In this document: piece after piece, positions 7,483 through 15,318 of the stretch
Layout: every line of letters begins with the position of its first letter
Numbering within the stretch: position 1 is the first letter of the stretch
Assembly: GCA_035527835.1 (NCBI GenBank)
Contig: DATKZS010000204.1
Location: 1-18,939, forward strand
Direction of reading: 5' to 3'
From: DATKZS01 sp035527835 [NCBI: bacterium]
Lineage (GTDB): Bacteria; RBG-13-61-14
DNA: 18,939 nucleotides
Position numbers and translations under genes: made by a program
The notes under the pieces: generated by a model
Databases searched by the model: none
Seen by the model: only the letters and a program-made list of their open reading frames with translations
Told to the model about the DNA's origin: nothing

Positions 7483-8421
7483 GTGTCGGTCCGGACCATC
7501 GAGGTGAAATTCAAGTCCGCGCTCGAGCTGGAAAGCGCGTATAAAGAACACATCCGCAAGGGCGGGATCTTCATCCCCTCCGATGACCCGGCGCCCCGCA
7601 CCACTCCGGTGGAAATCAAATTCCTTCTCCCCGGCGTAAGCGATCCGATCGTGGTGGCCGGCGAGGTCGCCTACGCCGCCACCAAGAGCGCGCCCATGCC
7701 CGGAATGGGAACGGGCATGGCCATCCAGTTCAACAAGATCACGCCGCAGACCATGAAGATTTTCGAGGCCTCCATCACCATCGCCCGCGCGGAAGGCCTG
7801 GAAGCCGCTCCCGCCGCGGCCGCGCCGCAACCGGCGGCGCCGGACCAGGGGGCGGCGCCGGACCAGGAAGCGGTGGCCCTGGGCGGCGATGACGAGGAGC
7901 TCGAATGGGACGGCGACGGCGAGAACGAGGAGGCCCTGGAAAAAGAGGCCGAGCCGGACGAGGCCTCGATCCAGAAACTGCTCGCCCGCATGAGCCAGAT
8001 GTCCGCCGAAAACCTGTACGCCCTGATCCGCAAACTGCCCCTTCATGAAAAGGTGACCGCGGCCAAGCGCGGCAACCGCACCGTGCGCAACATCCTGCTC
8101 CAGGAAGGCAACAAGAAAATCATGGGCTTTTTGCTCCAGAACCCGCAGATGAGCACGGGCGAGGTCATCCAGATGCTCAAGCTCACCAACCTGAGCCAGG
8201 AGGTGGTGCAGGCCATCGCCAAGAATTCGAGCTGGAGCCAGAGCGAGGAGGTGAAGTTCGGCCTGGTCACGCACCCCAAGACCCCGCTGCCCCTCGCGCT
8301 CTCGCTCCTGACCTTGCTTAACCAGAACTCGCTGGCCAAGCTGGCCAAGTCCGCCAACACCAAGCACCAGATGAAATCCAAGGCGCTCCAGCTCCTGGAG
8401 CAGCGGCGCAAGAGCGGGTGA
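7483..8421 (+). CDS. PilZ-like domain protein with helical C-terminal domain
   Basis: This cytosolic protein of 312 residues starts at GTG, 10 nt after the DUF4388/TPR gene. Residues about 5-100 resemble the PilZ-related family of deltaproteobacteria: RKGGIFIPSDDPAPRTTPVEIKF, then GVSDPIVVAGEVAYAA and GMGTGMAIQF. The canonical RxxxR and D/NxSxxG c-di-GMP contacts are not seen, so ligand binding is doubtful. An Ala/Pro- then Asp/Glu-rich linker covers 105-160. Residues 163-312 are helical (LLARMSQMSAENLYALIRKL, then two NPQMSTGEVIQM / THPKTPLPLALSLL segments) and resemble the HEAT-like repeats seen in similar multidomain proteins. Adjacency suggests it works with the upstream protein in protein-protein or polarity signalling. 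This is an inference. Confidence 0.75.
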   Translation: MSVRTIEVKFKSALELESAYKEHIRKGGIFIPSDDPAPRTTPVEIKFLLPGVSDPIVVAGEVAYAATKSAPMPGMGTGMAIQFNKITPQTMKIFEASITIARAEGLEAAPAAAAPQPAAPDQGAAPDQEAVALGGDDEELEWDGDGENEEALEKEAEPDEASIQKLLARMSQMSAENLYALIRKLPLHEKVTAAKRGNRTVRNILLQEGNKKIMGFLLQNPQMSTGEVIQMLKLTNLSQEVVQAIAKNSSWSQSEEVKFGLVTHPKTPLPLALSLLTLLNQNSLAKLAKSANTKHQMKSKALQLLEQRRKSG

Positions 8422-8475
8422 GCATTTTAAACAGCCACGAATGCCGCGAGACGGCGCCCTGAAATAATGAAAAGA

Positions 8476-8560
8476 TTTTTGACAGGATTAACAGGATGTG
8501 CAGAATTTTCCGGAGCGAGCAGATGCTTCTTTTCTTTCATCCTGTTAATCCTGTCAAAAA
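8476..8560. repeat. Perfect 23-bp inverted repeat, 'gacaggat' family, copy 2
   Basis: Arms at 8476-8498 and 8538-8560 are exact reverse complements with a 39-nt centre. The core (gacaggattaacaggat) is shared with the repeat at 7-114. It lies between the PilZ-like gene and the esterase. The right arm ends in five A residues on the + strand and the left arm begins with five T residues, so an RNA hairpin from the minus strand would be followed by T only through its own stem. It may act as a bidirectional structural barrier, but that is not shown. Confidence 0.95.
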
Positions 8561-8589
8561 TTATCTTCTAAGCAGAAGGAGAAAAAGCA

Positions 8590-10200
8590 ATGGAAAAGTC
8601 GCTCCGATTGATCGCCATCTTCGTGCTGATTTGCGGCGCGCTCGCGGGCGCGGCCCGGGCCGAGGACTTGTGCGCGGAACCTGCGAAGACCACGGAAGGG
8701 CCGGTGCGCGGTATGACCGTGCACCAATCAGCGGCCTGCGCCTTCCTCGGCATCCCGTACGCCGCGCCGCCGGTCGGCGACCTGCGCTTCAAAGCGCCCG
8801 CTCCGCCCGCGGTCCGGGAAGGCACGCTTACTGCCTCCGCCTTCGGGCCCGCCTGCATGCAGGTGCAGAGCGTCGCCAGCGGCGGCAAGGCCAAGAAGCT
8901 CTCCGAGGACTGCCTCTACCTCAACGTCTGGCGGCCGGCCAAGTCGGGCGTGTTCCCGGTCATGTTCTGGATCCACGGCGGCGGCTATACCATCGGCGCC
9001 GGCTTCTATGATATGTATGACGGCGCGAACCTGGCCGCACAGCGCGACGTGGTGGTGGTCACGATCAATTACCGGCTGGGCGCGCTCGGGTTCCTGGCGC
9101 TCCCCGAGCTCAGCGCCGAGGACCCGGACCACGGCGCGGGCAACTACGGCCTGCTCGACACCATTGCCGCGCTCCAGTGGACGCGCGCCAACATCGCCGG
9201 GTTCGGCGGCGACCCCGATAACCTCACCATCTTCGGCGAGTCGGCCGGCGGCGTGTCCGTGTGCTCGCTCCTGGCCTCGCCCCCGGCCTCCGGCCTGTTC
9301 CAGCGCGCCATCATCGAGAGCGGAGGATGCGACCTGGCCATCGTGAAGGACAAGATGTACGCGGGCAGCCGTAAGTTGGCGGTGTCCATGGGCTGCACGG
9401 GGGACGACGCGAGCGGGTGCCTGCGCTCAAAGCCCGCGTCCGCGTTCCTCGCCATGAAAGACTCCGGCTTCAGCGCCTCCGCCTGCGTGGACGGCTACGT
9501 GCTCCCTGAGATGCCGATTGACGCCATCAAGCACGGCAAGTTCAACCAGGTCCCGATCATGGTCGGCAGCAACAAGGACGAGGGCAACCTGTTCGTTGCC
9601 TTTGCCGGCGGGACCATGGTTCCAGGCTTCGTGCTCGAGAAGATGATGCGGCAAGGACTTGGCTCTCGTGCCGACGAGATTATGGCCATGTATCCGAAGT
9701 CGGAGTACGGCAAGCCCCTCAAGGCCCTGGAGGCCCTGGTGACGGAGGGCTTCGGATCGCGCGCCTTTGCCGCGGCCGAGGCCCTGGCCGCGCAGACCCC
9801 GACCTATATGTACCGCTTCGACTGGGACCAGGAGGTCTGGGGAAAGAGCCTGGGCGCGTTCCATGGCCTCGAAATATCGCTGGTCTTCGGCAACGTGATC
9901 CACCCGGCCACCGACACCCCCCTCGGGACGCTCTTCAGCAAAAAGGCCGTCCGCACCGCGGGCCCGCTCTCCGAGCGGATGATGAGCTACTGGACCAACT
10001 TCGCCAAGACCGGCGACCCCAACAGCCCCGGCCTCACCCCGTGGCCGCTATACGACACCACCGAACGGAAGCGCATCATCCTCGATTCCATTGTCAGCGC
10101 CGCCCCGATCAGCGCGGTCCAGCTCGCCCATTACCAGTATTTCGCGTCGCTCACCATGGAGGACCTGTCGCTCAGCGCGCTCACCAACAAGGGAAAATGA
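8590..10200 (+). CDS. Secreted type-B carboxylesterase
   Basis: This alpha/beta-hydrolase of the carboxylesterase/para-nitrobenzyl esterase family hydrolyses carboxylic esters; the natural substrate is unknown. A Sec signal peptide is visible (MEKSLRLIAIFVLICGALAG, probable cleavage after AARA at 21-24), so it acts in the periplasm or outside the cell. The family start GIPYAAPPVGDLRF lies at 54-67 and the oxyanion-hole HGGGY at 129-133. The nucleophile motif GESAGG places Ser218, with Glu331 in GSNKDEGN and His425 in GAFHGLE, so the triad is complete. The 536 residues match the family. The ATG has AAGGAG 8 nt upstream. Inverted repeats isolate it on both sides, so it is probably a monocistronic unit. 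Codons here end more often in C than in the surrounding housekeeping genes. Confidence 0.93.
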   Translation: MEKSLRLIAIFVLICGALAGAARAEDLCAEPAKTTEGPVRGMTVHQSAACAFLGIPYAAPPVGDLRFKAPAPPAVREGTLTASAFGPACMQVQSVASGGKAKKLSEDCLYLNVWRPAKSGVFPVMFWIHGGGYTIGAGFYDMYDGANLAAQRDVVVVTINYRLGALGFLALPELSAEDPDHGAGNYGLLDTIAALQWTRANIAGFGGDPDNLTIFGESAGGVSVCSLLASPPASGLFQRAIIESGGCDLAIVKDKMYAGSRKLAVSMGCTGDDASGCLRSKPASAFLAMKDSGFSASACVDGYVLPEMPIDAIKHGKFNQVPIMVGSNKDEGNLFVAFAGGTMVPGFVLEKMMRQGLGSRADEIMAMYPKSEYGKPLKALEALVTEGFGSRAFAAAEALAAQTPTYMYRFDWDQEVWGKSLGAFHGLEISLVFGNVIHPATDTPLGTLFSKKAVRTAGPLSERMMSYWTNFAKTGDPNSPGLTPWPLYDTTERKRIILDSIVSAAPISAVQLAHYQYFASLTMEDLSLSALTNKGK

Positions 10201-10227
10201 TCCGCTGAATTTGTTTTCTTTTTTAAA

Positions 10228-10320
10228 AACCACGGATGAACACAGATGAACACGGATTAATGCCGGCACTTCCCGAATCATAAATTCTTAATCGGTGTTC
10301 ATCTGTGTTCATCCGTGGTT
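10228..10320. repeat. 33-bp inverted repeat of 'cacggatgaa' units
   Basis: The left arm (10228-10260) is three 10-nt units (cacggatgaa, cacagatgaa, cacggattaa). The right arm (10288-10320) matches its reverse complement at 32 of 33 positions, around a 27-nt centre. It begins 27 nt after the esterase stop and is followed by atcttttt on the + strand. A stable hairpin plus a short U-run could therefore terminate esterase transcription, although the arms are much longer than normal intrinsic terminators. Confidence 0.92.
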
Positions 10321-10441
10321 ATCTTTTTACAGGCTTGACCCCATCTCCCCATTTTTTCTTGCGCCCTGCCCTGCCCTCTGTTAATTTAATTTCAGGGACC
10401 CATCCAGTGAAATCGTCATTCCAGCGCCCGGCCTTAAAGTC

Positions 10442-13309
10442 ATGAATCCTCTCCACCATGACCTCGCCCGCCTCACCCGCGGCGAGGTGTTCACCGACCC
10501 GGTAACCAGGGAGGCTTATGCCACCGCGGCCTGCATCTATCGGATCGTGCCGCGGGCGGTGGTGTGCCCGAAGGAGGCCGGCGAGGTCGCGGCGGTCGTG
10601 AGCTACGCGGCCGAGCGCGGCATCCCGGTCACGGCGCGGGGCGCGGGCTCGGCGGTGGCGGGACAGGCGCTGGGCGCCGGCATCATCATTGATTTTTCGG
10701 CGCACCTTGGCCGCGTGATTAATATTGACGCCGAGCGGCGGGAGGCCACGGTGGAGCCGGGCATCATCCTGGCCCGCCTCAACCGCGAGCTCAGGCCCGC
10801 CGGGCTAATGTTCCCGCCCGACCCGTCCTCCGGCGAATACGCCACCATCGGCGGCATGATCGCAAATAACTCGTCGGGCGCGCATTCACTCAAATACGGC
10901 GATACCCGCAAATGGACCCGGAGACTGAAGAGCGTGCTCAGCGACGGATCGGTCACGTGGCTTACCCCAAAGCCGTCCCTGCCGCCGAGCCTCACCGAAT
11001 CCGGAGTGCTCGAAAACCGGATCTACGCCGGAATGCCCCGGCTCCTCGCAAAATACGCCGCCGCCATCGAGCGCTCGCGGCCGCGCGTACCCAAAAACAG
11101 CTCCGGCTACCACGTCTGGGACCTGATGAGCGGCATGAACGTGGACCCCGCCCCCCTCATCGTCGGATCGGAAGGCACCCTGGCGCTCGTGATCAAGGCC
11201 GGGCTCGGGCTCGCGCCCATCCCGGCCGCGCGCTCCGCGGCCCTTTTCGGGTTCAGCTCCCTCGACCACGCCGGAGAGGCCGTGGCGAAATTGATCGAGC
11301 TCAAGCCGGCGGCCCTGGAGATCATGGACCATCTGTTCATCGCGATTGTCCGCGAGCACCGGCCCGACCTCCGGCCGCTCCTGCCCGAAGCAGCGCGGGC
11401 CGTTCTCCTGATCGAGTTCGAGGCCGACACCGCGTGGGGGCGCCCTTCCGGGCGCGATTCCGCGGGCGAGGCGCACTCGAGGATCGAGAGCGCTGGCCGC
11501 GTATGCCGTGATCTTGATCCCAGCGGATTCTCCATGACCGTGGCCCGGGACGACGCGGAGATCGAGCAGCTCTTCGCGGTGCGCAAGGCCGCGTCTCCCA
11601 TCCTCTACCGGCTGCCGGGGAAAAGGCTCACGCGGTTCGTGGAGGACGTGGTGATCCCGCCGGAGCGGCTGGCCGAGGGCGTGAAAATGATCCAGGACAT
11701 TTTACGCGGCCACGGCACTGACGCGCCGGTGCTGGGCCACGCCGGTTCCGGAAACCTGCACCTCAACCCGCGGCTCGACCTGGAACGCCCCGACGACCAG
11801 GCGCGGATGCAGGCGATTGCCGAGGACATCTACACGGCGGTGATCAAGATGGGCGGCTCGATCACCGGCGAGCATGGCGACGGCCTGCTCCGCGCGCCCT
11901 ACGTGAAGCGCCAGTTCCCGGAGCTGTACCCGCTGTTTAAGGAGATCAAGGCGCTGTTCGATCCCGCCGACATATTAAACCCGGGGAAGATTCTGGCCGA
12001 CGGCGAGCGCGTGGCCGCCGAGACGCTGCGCTTCGGCGCCCCGGGCGGCGGTGTTTTCCGCGGCCGGCTCGGAAACATGGCCGCGCTCAGCGACATGCTG
12101 CTGCGCTGCCACGGCTGCGGCCTGTGCCGCACCTATTGCCCGGTGTTCAGCGTGACCGAGGATGAGCTCAGCCTGCCGCGCTCCAAGGTGTCGCTCCTCC
12201 GCGCGGCCATGATGGGCGACATTGATCCCGACGCTCCCGAGGCCCGGGAGGAGTTCATGCGCCTCATCTCGCAGTGCACCGGCTGCCAGCGCTGCGTGAC
12301 CGGCTGTCCGACCGGCATCGAGCCGTACCTGTTGATCAGCGCCTATCTCGATGAATATTACCGGCGCCACGGCCGGCCGCTGCGCGAAAAAATATTTTGC
12401 CGCGCGCCGGAACTCCTGGCGCTGGGCTCGCGCCTGCCCCGGCCGCTCACGTCAATAATCCTGAGCGCGGCCGCGCGCGCCGTGCTGGGGACCGCGCTGG
12501 GCATCAGGCGCGACGCTCCCCTGCCCTCGCCCGTAGCGTGGGAGCGCCCTTCCGGGCGCGATTCTTCAGGCAGCGCGCGGCCGGGAATCAAGAGTGCCGG
12601 CCGCGTGCTCTATTACCCGGGCTGCCTGGGCCGGTACGCGGACACGGAGCGGGAAACGCGCGCGGCCATCGCGGTGCTTAAACTGCTCGGTCATGACGTC
12701 ATCACGCCGGAGCTGCCCTGCTGCGGCATGTTGAAGCTCTCCGCCGCTGACGTGGCCGGCGCCAAAGAGGACGCGGTCCGCCTCTTGTCCGCGCTGCGCG
12801 AATACATTGACGCGGGCGTGCCGATCATCACCGCGTGCCCGTCATGCGCGCTTGCTTTCCGCCACGAGTACCGCGCGCTGGTAGGTGAAGAGTCATCCCG
12901 GCTGGCCGCGCTCGCCCATGAGTTCTTTGAATTCACCGCCCGGAAAATGGCGGGAAAGAGTGATACCATGTTATCAAGGGCCGCGTCGCTTTCCGGAAAC
13001 GTCCTGCTCCACCGACCCTGCCATCATGCGGCGCTCTCGAGCGTGGACCACGTATACGGCGTGCTCGCGCGCATTCCCGGGCTCGCGCTGACCAAGGTTG
13101 ACGCCTGCTGCGGCCTGGCCGGGTTCCACGGGATGAGGGCAAGCAACGCTCCGCTTACGCGCGCGCTATCGAGTGTCTTGATGGAGGCCGCGAAGGAAAT
13201 TGACGCCACCACGGTAATCAGCTCGTGCCCCGGCTGCCGCCTGCAGCTCCGGGCGCTCGGGCTTAAGCCAGTAAGCGCGGTAGTTCTGCTGCGCGATTGC
13301 CTTCGGTAG
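10442..13309 (+). CDS. FAD-linked oxidase fused to GlcF-like Fe-S domain (D-2-hydroxyacid dehydrogenase type)
   Basis: This single-chain flavoprotein/iron-sulfur oxidase has 955 residues, as in the FAD-binding/(Fe-S)-binding D-lactate or glycolate dehydrogenase-like family. It probably passes electrons from a 2-hydroxyacid to the quinone pool at the inner membrane face; the substrate is not identifiable. The FAD_binding_4 domain covers about 30-260 (VTARGAGSAVAGQ, ATIGGMIANNSSG, VGSEGTLALV). The FAD-oxidase C domain continues to about 517 (GHAGSGNLH, GEHGDG, LNPGKIL). Two 4Fe-4S motifs follow (C556, C559, C562, C566; C612, C615, C618, C622), then two CCG domains (YPGCLG...PCCGM and RPC...DACCG). 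The oddity is two related inserts, residues 331-354 and 699-722, encoded by a 71-nt repeat in the same frame. The TAG stop lies inside the next inverted repeat. The ribosome site is weak. Confidence 0.92.
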   Translation: MNPLHHDLARLTRGEVFTDPVTREAYATAACIYRIVPRAVVCPKEAGEVAAVVSYAAERGIPVTARGAGSAVAGQALGAGIIIDFSAHLGRVINIDAERREATVEPGIILARLNRELRPAGLMFPPDPSSGEYATIGGMIANNSSGAHSLKYGDTRKWTRRLKSVLSDGSVTWLTPKPSLPPSLTESGVLENRIYAGMPRLLAKYAAAIERSRPRVPKNSSGYHVWDLMSGMNVDPAPLIVGSEGTLALVIKAGLGLAPIPAARSAALFGFSSLDHAGEAVAKLIELKPAALEIMDHLFIAIVREHRPDLRPLLPEAARAVLLIEFEADTAWGRPSGRDSAGEAHSRIESAGRVCRDLDPSGFSMTVARDDAEIEQLFAVRKAASPILYRLPGKRLTRFVEDVVIPPERLAEGVKMIQDILRGHGTDAPVLGHAGSGNLHLNPRLDLERPDDQARMQAIAEDIYTAVIKMGGSITGEHGDGLLRAPYVKRQFPELYPLFKEIKALFDPADILNPGKILADGERVAAETLRFGAPGGGVFRGRLGNMAALSDMLLRCHGCGLCRTYCPVFSVTEDELSLPRSKVSLLRAAMMGDIDPDAPEAREEFMRLISQCTGCQRCVTGCPTGIEPYLLISAYLDEYYRRHGRPLREKIFCRAPELLALGSRLPRPLTSIILSAAARAVLGTALGIRRDAPLPSPVAWERPSGRDSSGSARPGIKSAGRVLYYPGCLGRYADTERETRAAIAVLKLLGHDVITPELPCCGMLKLSAADVAGAKEDAVRLLSALREYIDAGVPIITACPSCALAFRHEYRALVGEESSRLAALAHEFFEFTARKMAGKSDTMLSRAASLSGNVLLHRPCHHAALSSVDHVYGVLARIPGLALTKVDACCGLAGFHGMRASNAPLTRALSSVLMEAAKEIDATTVISSCPGCRLQLRALGLKPVSAVVLLRDCLR
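11432..11502 (+). repeat. In-frame 71-nt coding repeat, copy 1
   Basis: This segment lies inside the FAD/Fe-S oxidase gene and encodes AWGRPSGRDS, then AGEAHSRIESAGRV (residues 331-354). It matches the 71 nt at 12536-12606 at 56 of 71 positions with no gaps and in the same reading frame. A hairpin with a 6-bp stem and TTCC loop lies at 11440-11455 (gcgccc/gggcgc). A second small stem (ctcga/tcgag) lies at 11476-11488. It falls where relatives normally have a helix between the LLIEFEAD strand and the conserved LFAVRKAA stretch. Confidence 0.85.
12536..12606 (+). repeat. In-frame 71-nt coding repeat, copy 2
   Basis: This second copy encodes AWERPSGRDS, then SGSARPGIKSAGRV (residues 699-722), in the linker just before the first CCG domain (YYPGC). 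It has the same first hairpin (12544-12559, identical 16 nt to copy 1). It also has a perfect 8-bp stem, gcggccgg at 12577-12584 with ccggccgc at 12597-12604. Substitutions against copy 1 cluster in the middle, and both ends are conserved, which fits an element with defined termini. Confidence 0.85.
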
Positions 13310-13378
13310 GACAGGCATTCCTGCCTGTCCAGATGCGACCGGCAATCAGAGCGGACAGACAGGAATGTCTGTCCTACC
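13305..13378. repeat. Nested inverted repeat with a hairpin in each arm, overlapping a stop codon
   Basis: The arms at 13305-13330 and 13353-13378 are reverse complements at 24 of 26 positions. Each arm also folds on itself: gacaggca/tgcctgtc around TTCC in the left arm, gacagaca/tgtctgtc around GGAA in the right arm, both perfect 8-bp stems. The element can thus form either one long stem or two short hairpins. The TAG of the FAD/Fe-S oxidase (13307-13309) lies in the left arm. The element ends 8 nt before the nadA ribosome site. Confidence 0.93.
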
Positions 13379-13399
13379 CCCGCATCGAGGAGTGAAGCG

Positions 13400-14485
13400 A
13401 TGAAGGATTTTATGCCGGAGAAATACCAGGGGATATCGGAGGCGGAGCTGACGAGGCGGATCAAGGAGATCAAGAAGGAGCTGGGGCCGAAGCTGCTGGT
13501 GCTGACCCACCATTACCAGCGGGAGGAGGTCGAGGAGCTGGGCGATTTCTCGGGCGACTCGTATGGGCTCTCCAAGCGGGCGGCCCAGGACGGGCGGGCG
13601 CGCTACATAGTTTTTTGCGGCGTGCATTTCATGGCGGAGAGCGCGGCGGTGCTGGCGCGCGACGACCAGGCGGTGTTCATCCCGGCCAAGGCCGCGGGCT
13701 GTCCCATGGCGGCGATGGCGCGGGTGGAGCAAGTGGAGGATGCGTGGAATCAGCTCACGGCCGTGGCCGGTCCGGAGGCCGCGACTCCCGTTACCTACGT
13801 GAACTCGGTGGCCGCGGTGAAGGCGTTCTGCGGAAAAAACGGCGGGGCGACCTGCACCAGCTCCAACGCGGACAAGCTGTTCCGGTGGGCGCTCGGGCGG
13901 CGCGGAAAAATATTCTTTCTGCCGGACGAGCACCTGGGCCGCAACACCGCGGCCAAGCTGGGGCTCGCTCCGGTCGCGCTGTGGGACCCGTACCAGGAGC
14001 GCGGCGGGCTAAGTGAAGACGAGATAAAAAAGGCCCGCGTGATCGTCTGGAAAGGCTTCTGCCACGTGCACACGGCGTTTACGGTTGAGCAGATCAGGGA
14101 GATGCGCGCGGCGCATCCGGGTTGCAAGGTGGTGGTGCATCCGGAATGCCGGCGCGAGGTAGTGGAAGCCGCGGACGCCTCCGGCAGCACGGAAGGCATC
14201 ATCCGCTACGTGAGCGGGCAGGCGGCGGGCTCGGTGATCGCGGTAGGCACGGAGATCAACCTGGTCGAGCGGCTGGCGCGGAAACACGCGGGCACCAGGA
14301 CGGTGCTTCCGCTCGCGCGCTCGCTGTGCCCGAACATGTACAAGATCAATTTAAATAACCTGTGCTGGACCCTGGAGAGCATTCCGCGGGGGCCCGAGGG
14401 CTGGGTGAACCGGATCACGATCCCCCCCGAGGTCAAGCGCGACGCGGCGCTGGCGCTTAGGCGGATGCTGGAGAACGCGGGATGA
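13400..14485 (+). CDS. nadA: Quinolinate synthase (4Fe-4S)
   Basis: NadA condenses iminoaspartate with dihydroxyacetone phosphate to quinolinate in de novo NAD synthesis. The 361 residues fit the long form of the family. The likely [4Fe-4S] ligands are Cys101 (AAGCPMAAM), Cys211 (WKGFCHVHTAF) and Cys310 (SLCPNMYKIN), by comparison with E. coli Cys113, Cys200 and Cys297. Other family stretches are THHYQ near 36, YVNSVAAVKA near 133, LPDEHLGRN near 164 and VHPEC at 236-240. The ATG follows GAGGAG by 7 nt. Its stop overlaps the next gene's ATG in an ATGA. The partner that makes iminoaspartate (NadB or an aspartate dehydrogenase) and NadC are not in this window. Confidence 0.96.
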   Translation: MKDFMPEKYQGISEAELTRRIKEIKKELGPKLLVLTHHYQREEVEELGDFSGDSYGLSKRAAQDGRARYIVFCGVHFMAESAAVLARDDQAVFIPAKAAGCPMAAMARVEQVEDAWNQLTAVAGPEAATPVTYVNSVAAVKAFCGKNGGATCTSSNADKLFRWALGRRGKIFFLPDEHLGRNTAAKLGLAPVALWDPYQERGGLSEDEIKKARVIVWKGFCHVHTAFTVEQIREMRAAHPGCKVVVHPECRREVVEAADASGSTEGIIRYVSGQAAGSVIAVGTEINLVERLARKHAGTRTVLPLARSLCPNMYKINLNNLCWTLESIPRGPEGWVNRITIPPEVKRDAALALRRMLENAG

Positions 14486-15318
14486 GCGGACCCGGCCGCG
14501 CGGACCTGCACACGCACACCTGGCACTCGGACGGAAGGCACTCTCCGCAAGAGGTGGTGGAGCGGGCGCGCAACGCCGGGGTCGGGACGTTGGCGGTCAC
14601 GGACCACGAGACGGTGGCGGGGATCGGCGAGGCGCTGGAGGCGGGCCGGGCCGCGGGGATCGAGATCATTCCCGGCATCGAGCTGGCGACCCGGATCAAG
14701 GCGGTGGAAGCGCACATCGTGGGGCTGTGGATAGATGTTGCCGCGCCATCGCTTCGTGATACAATCGAGCTGCTCCAGGCGGAGCGGGGGGAGCGCGCAA
14801 AGGGCATGGTGGCCAGGCTCCAGGGCCTGGGCGTCAGGATCGGGATGGAGGACGTGATCAAGGCCACGGGCAAGGGCAGCATCGGCCGGCCGCACGTGGC
14901 GCAGGCCCTGGTGAACGTGGGCGCCGTAGCATCGTTCCAGAAAGCGTTCGAGCGCTACCTGGGGAACCGTGGCCCGGCCTACATCCCGCGCAAGCACCTG
15001 ACGCCGGCGCGCGCCATCGAGATCATTCACGGCGCGGGCGGAGTGGCCACGCTGGCCCACGGCCTGATCGGCGGGCCGGCGCGCGAGCACGTCATGGAGA
15101 TCGCGGCGATGGGGCTGGACGCGGTGGAGGTCGTGCATCCGAAGCTTAACGCCGGCCAGTCCGCGTGGCTCCGGGAATTCGCGCGGGCCCGGGGCTTGGG
15201 CGTGACCGGCGGATCGGACTGGCATGGCGAGGGCTGGAGCGAGGGCGAGATCGGAGAGTTCACCGTGTCCCTGGATGAGGTCAGGGAGTTAATGAAGAAG
15301 AAGAAACAAGGATATTAA
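14482..15318 (+). CDS. PHP-domain phosphoesterase (YciV/RNase AM-like)
   Basis: This cytosolic metal-dependent phosphoesterase has 278 residues. The PHP ligands are visible: DLHTHTWHSDG (His10, His12, Asp17), TDHET (Asp41, His42), GIELA (Glu67), AHIVG (His78), AHG (His193) and GSDWHGE (Asp246, His248). The order and length fit the YciV/TrpH group, whose members act as 5'-3' RNase AM or 3',5'-nucleoside bisphosphate phosphatases. The exact substrate is inferred only at family level. It starts 4 nt inside nadA, so translation is coupled. The last residues (KKKKQGY) and the TAA run into the left arm of an inverted repeat (15302-15379). Confidence 0.9.
   Translation: MSGPGRADLHTHTWHSDGRHSPQEVVERARNAGVGTLAVTDHETVAGIGEALEAGRAAGIEIIPGIELATRIKAVEAHIVGLWIDVAAPSLRDTIELLQAERGERAKGMVARLQGLGVRIGMEDVIKATGKGSIGRPHVAQALVNVGAVASFQKAFERYLGNRGPAYIPRKHLTPARAIEIIHGAGGVATLAHGLIGGPAREHVMEIAAMGLDAVEVVHPKLNAGQSAWLREFARARGLGVTGGSDWHGEGWSEGEIGEFTVSLDEVRELMKKKKQGY

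Noticed and set aside
5694-7619. 641-residue minus-strand open frame opposite the DUF4388/TPR gene
   Set aside because: It is rich in Leu, Arg and His with no domain signature, a typical antisense shadow in GC-rich DNA.
10332-10441. Promoter before the FAD/Fe-S oxidase (cttgacc as a -35 box)
   Set aside because: No acceptable -10 box lies at the right spacing, so nothing can be supported in this spacer beyond the inverted repeat.
10442-13309. Frameshift or sequencing error as explanation of the odd peptides in the oxidase
   Set aside because: The frame is open and domain motifs continue correctly on both sides of both inserts, and the two inserts are homologous to each other at the DNA level.
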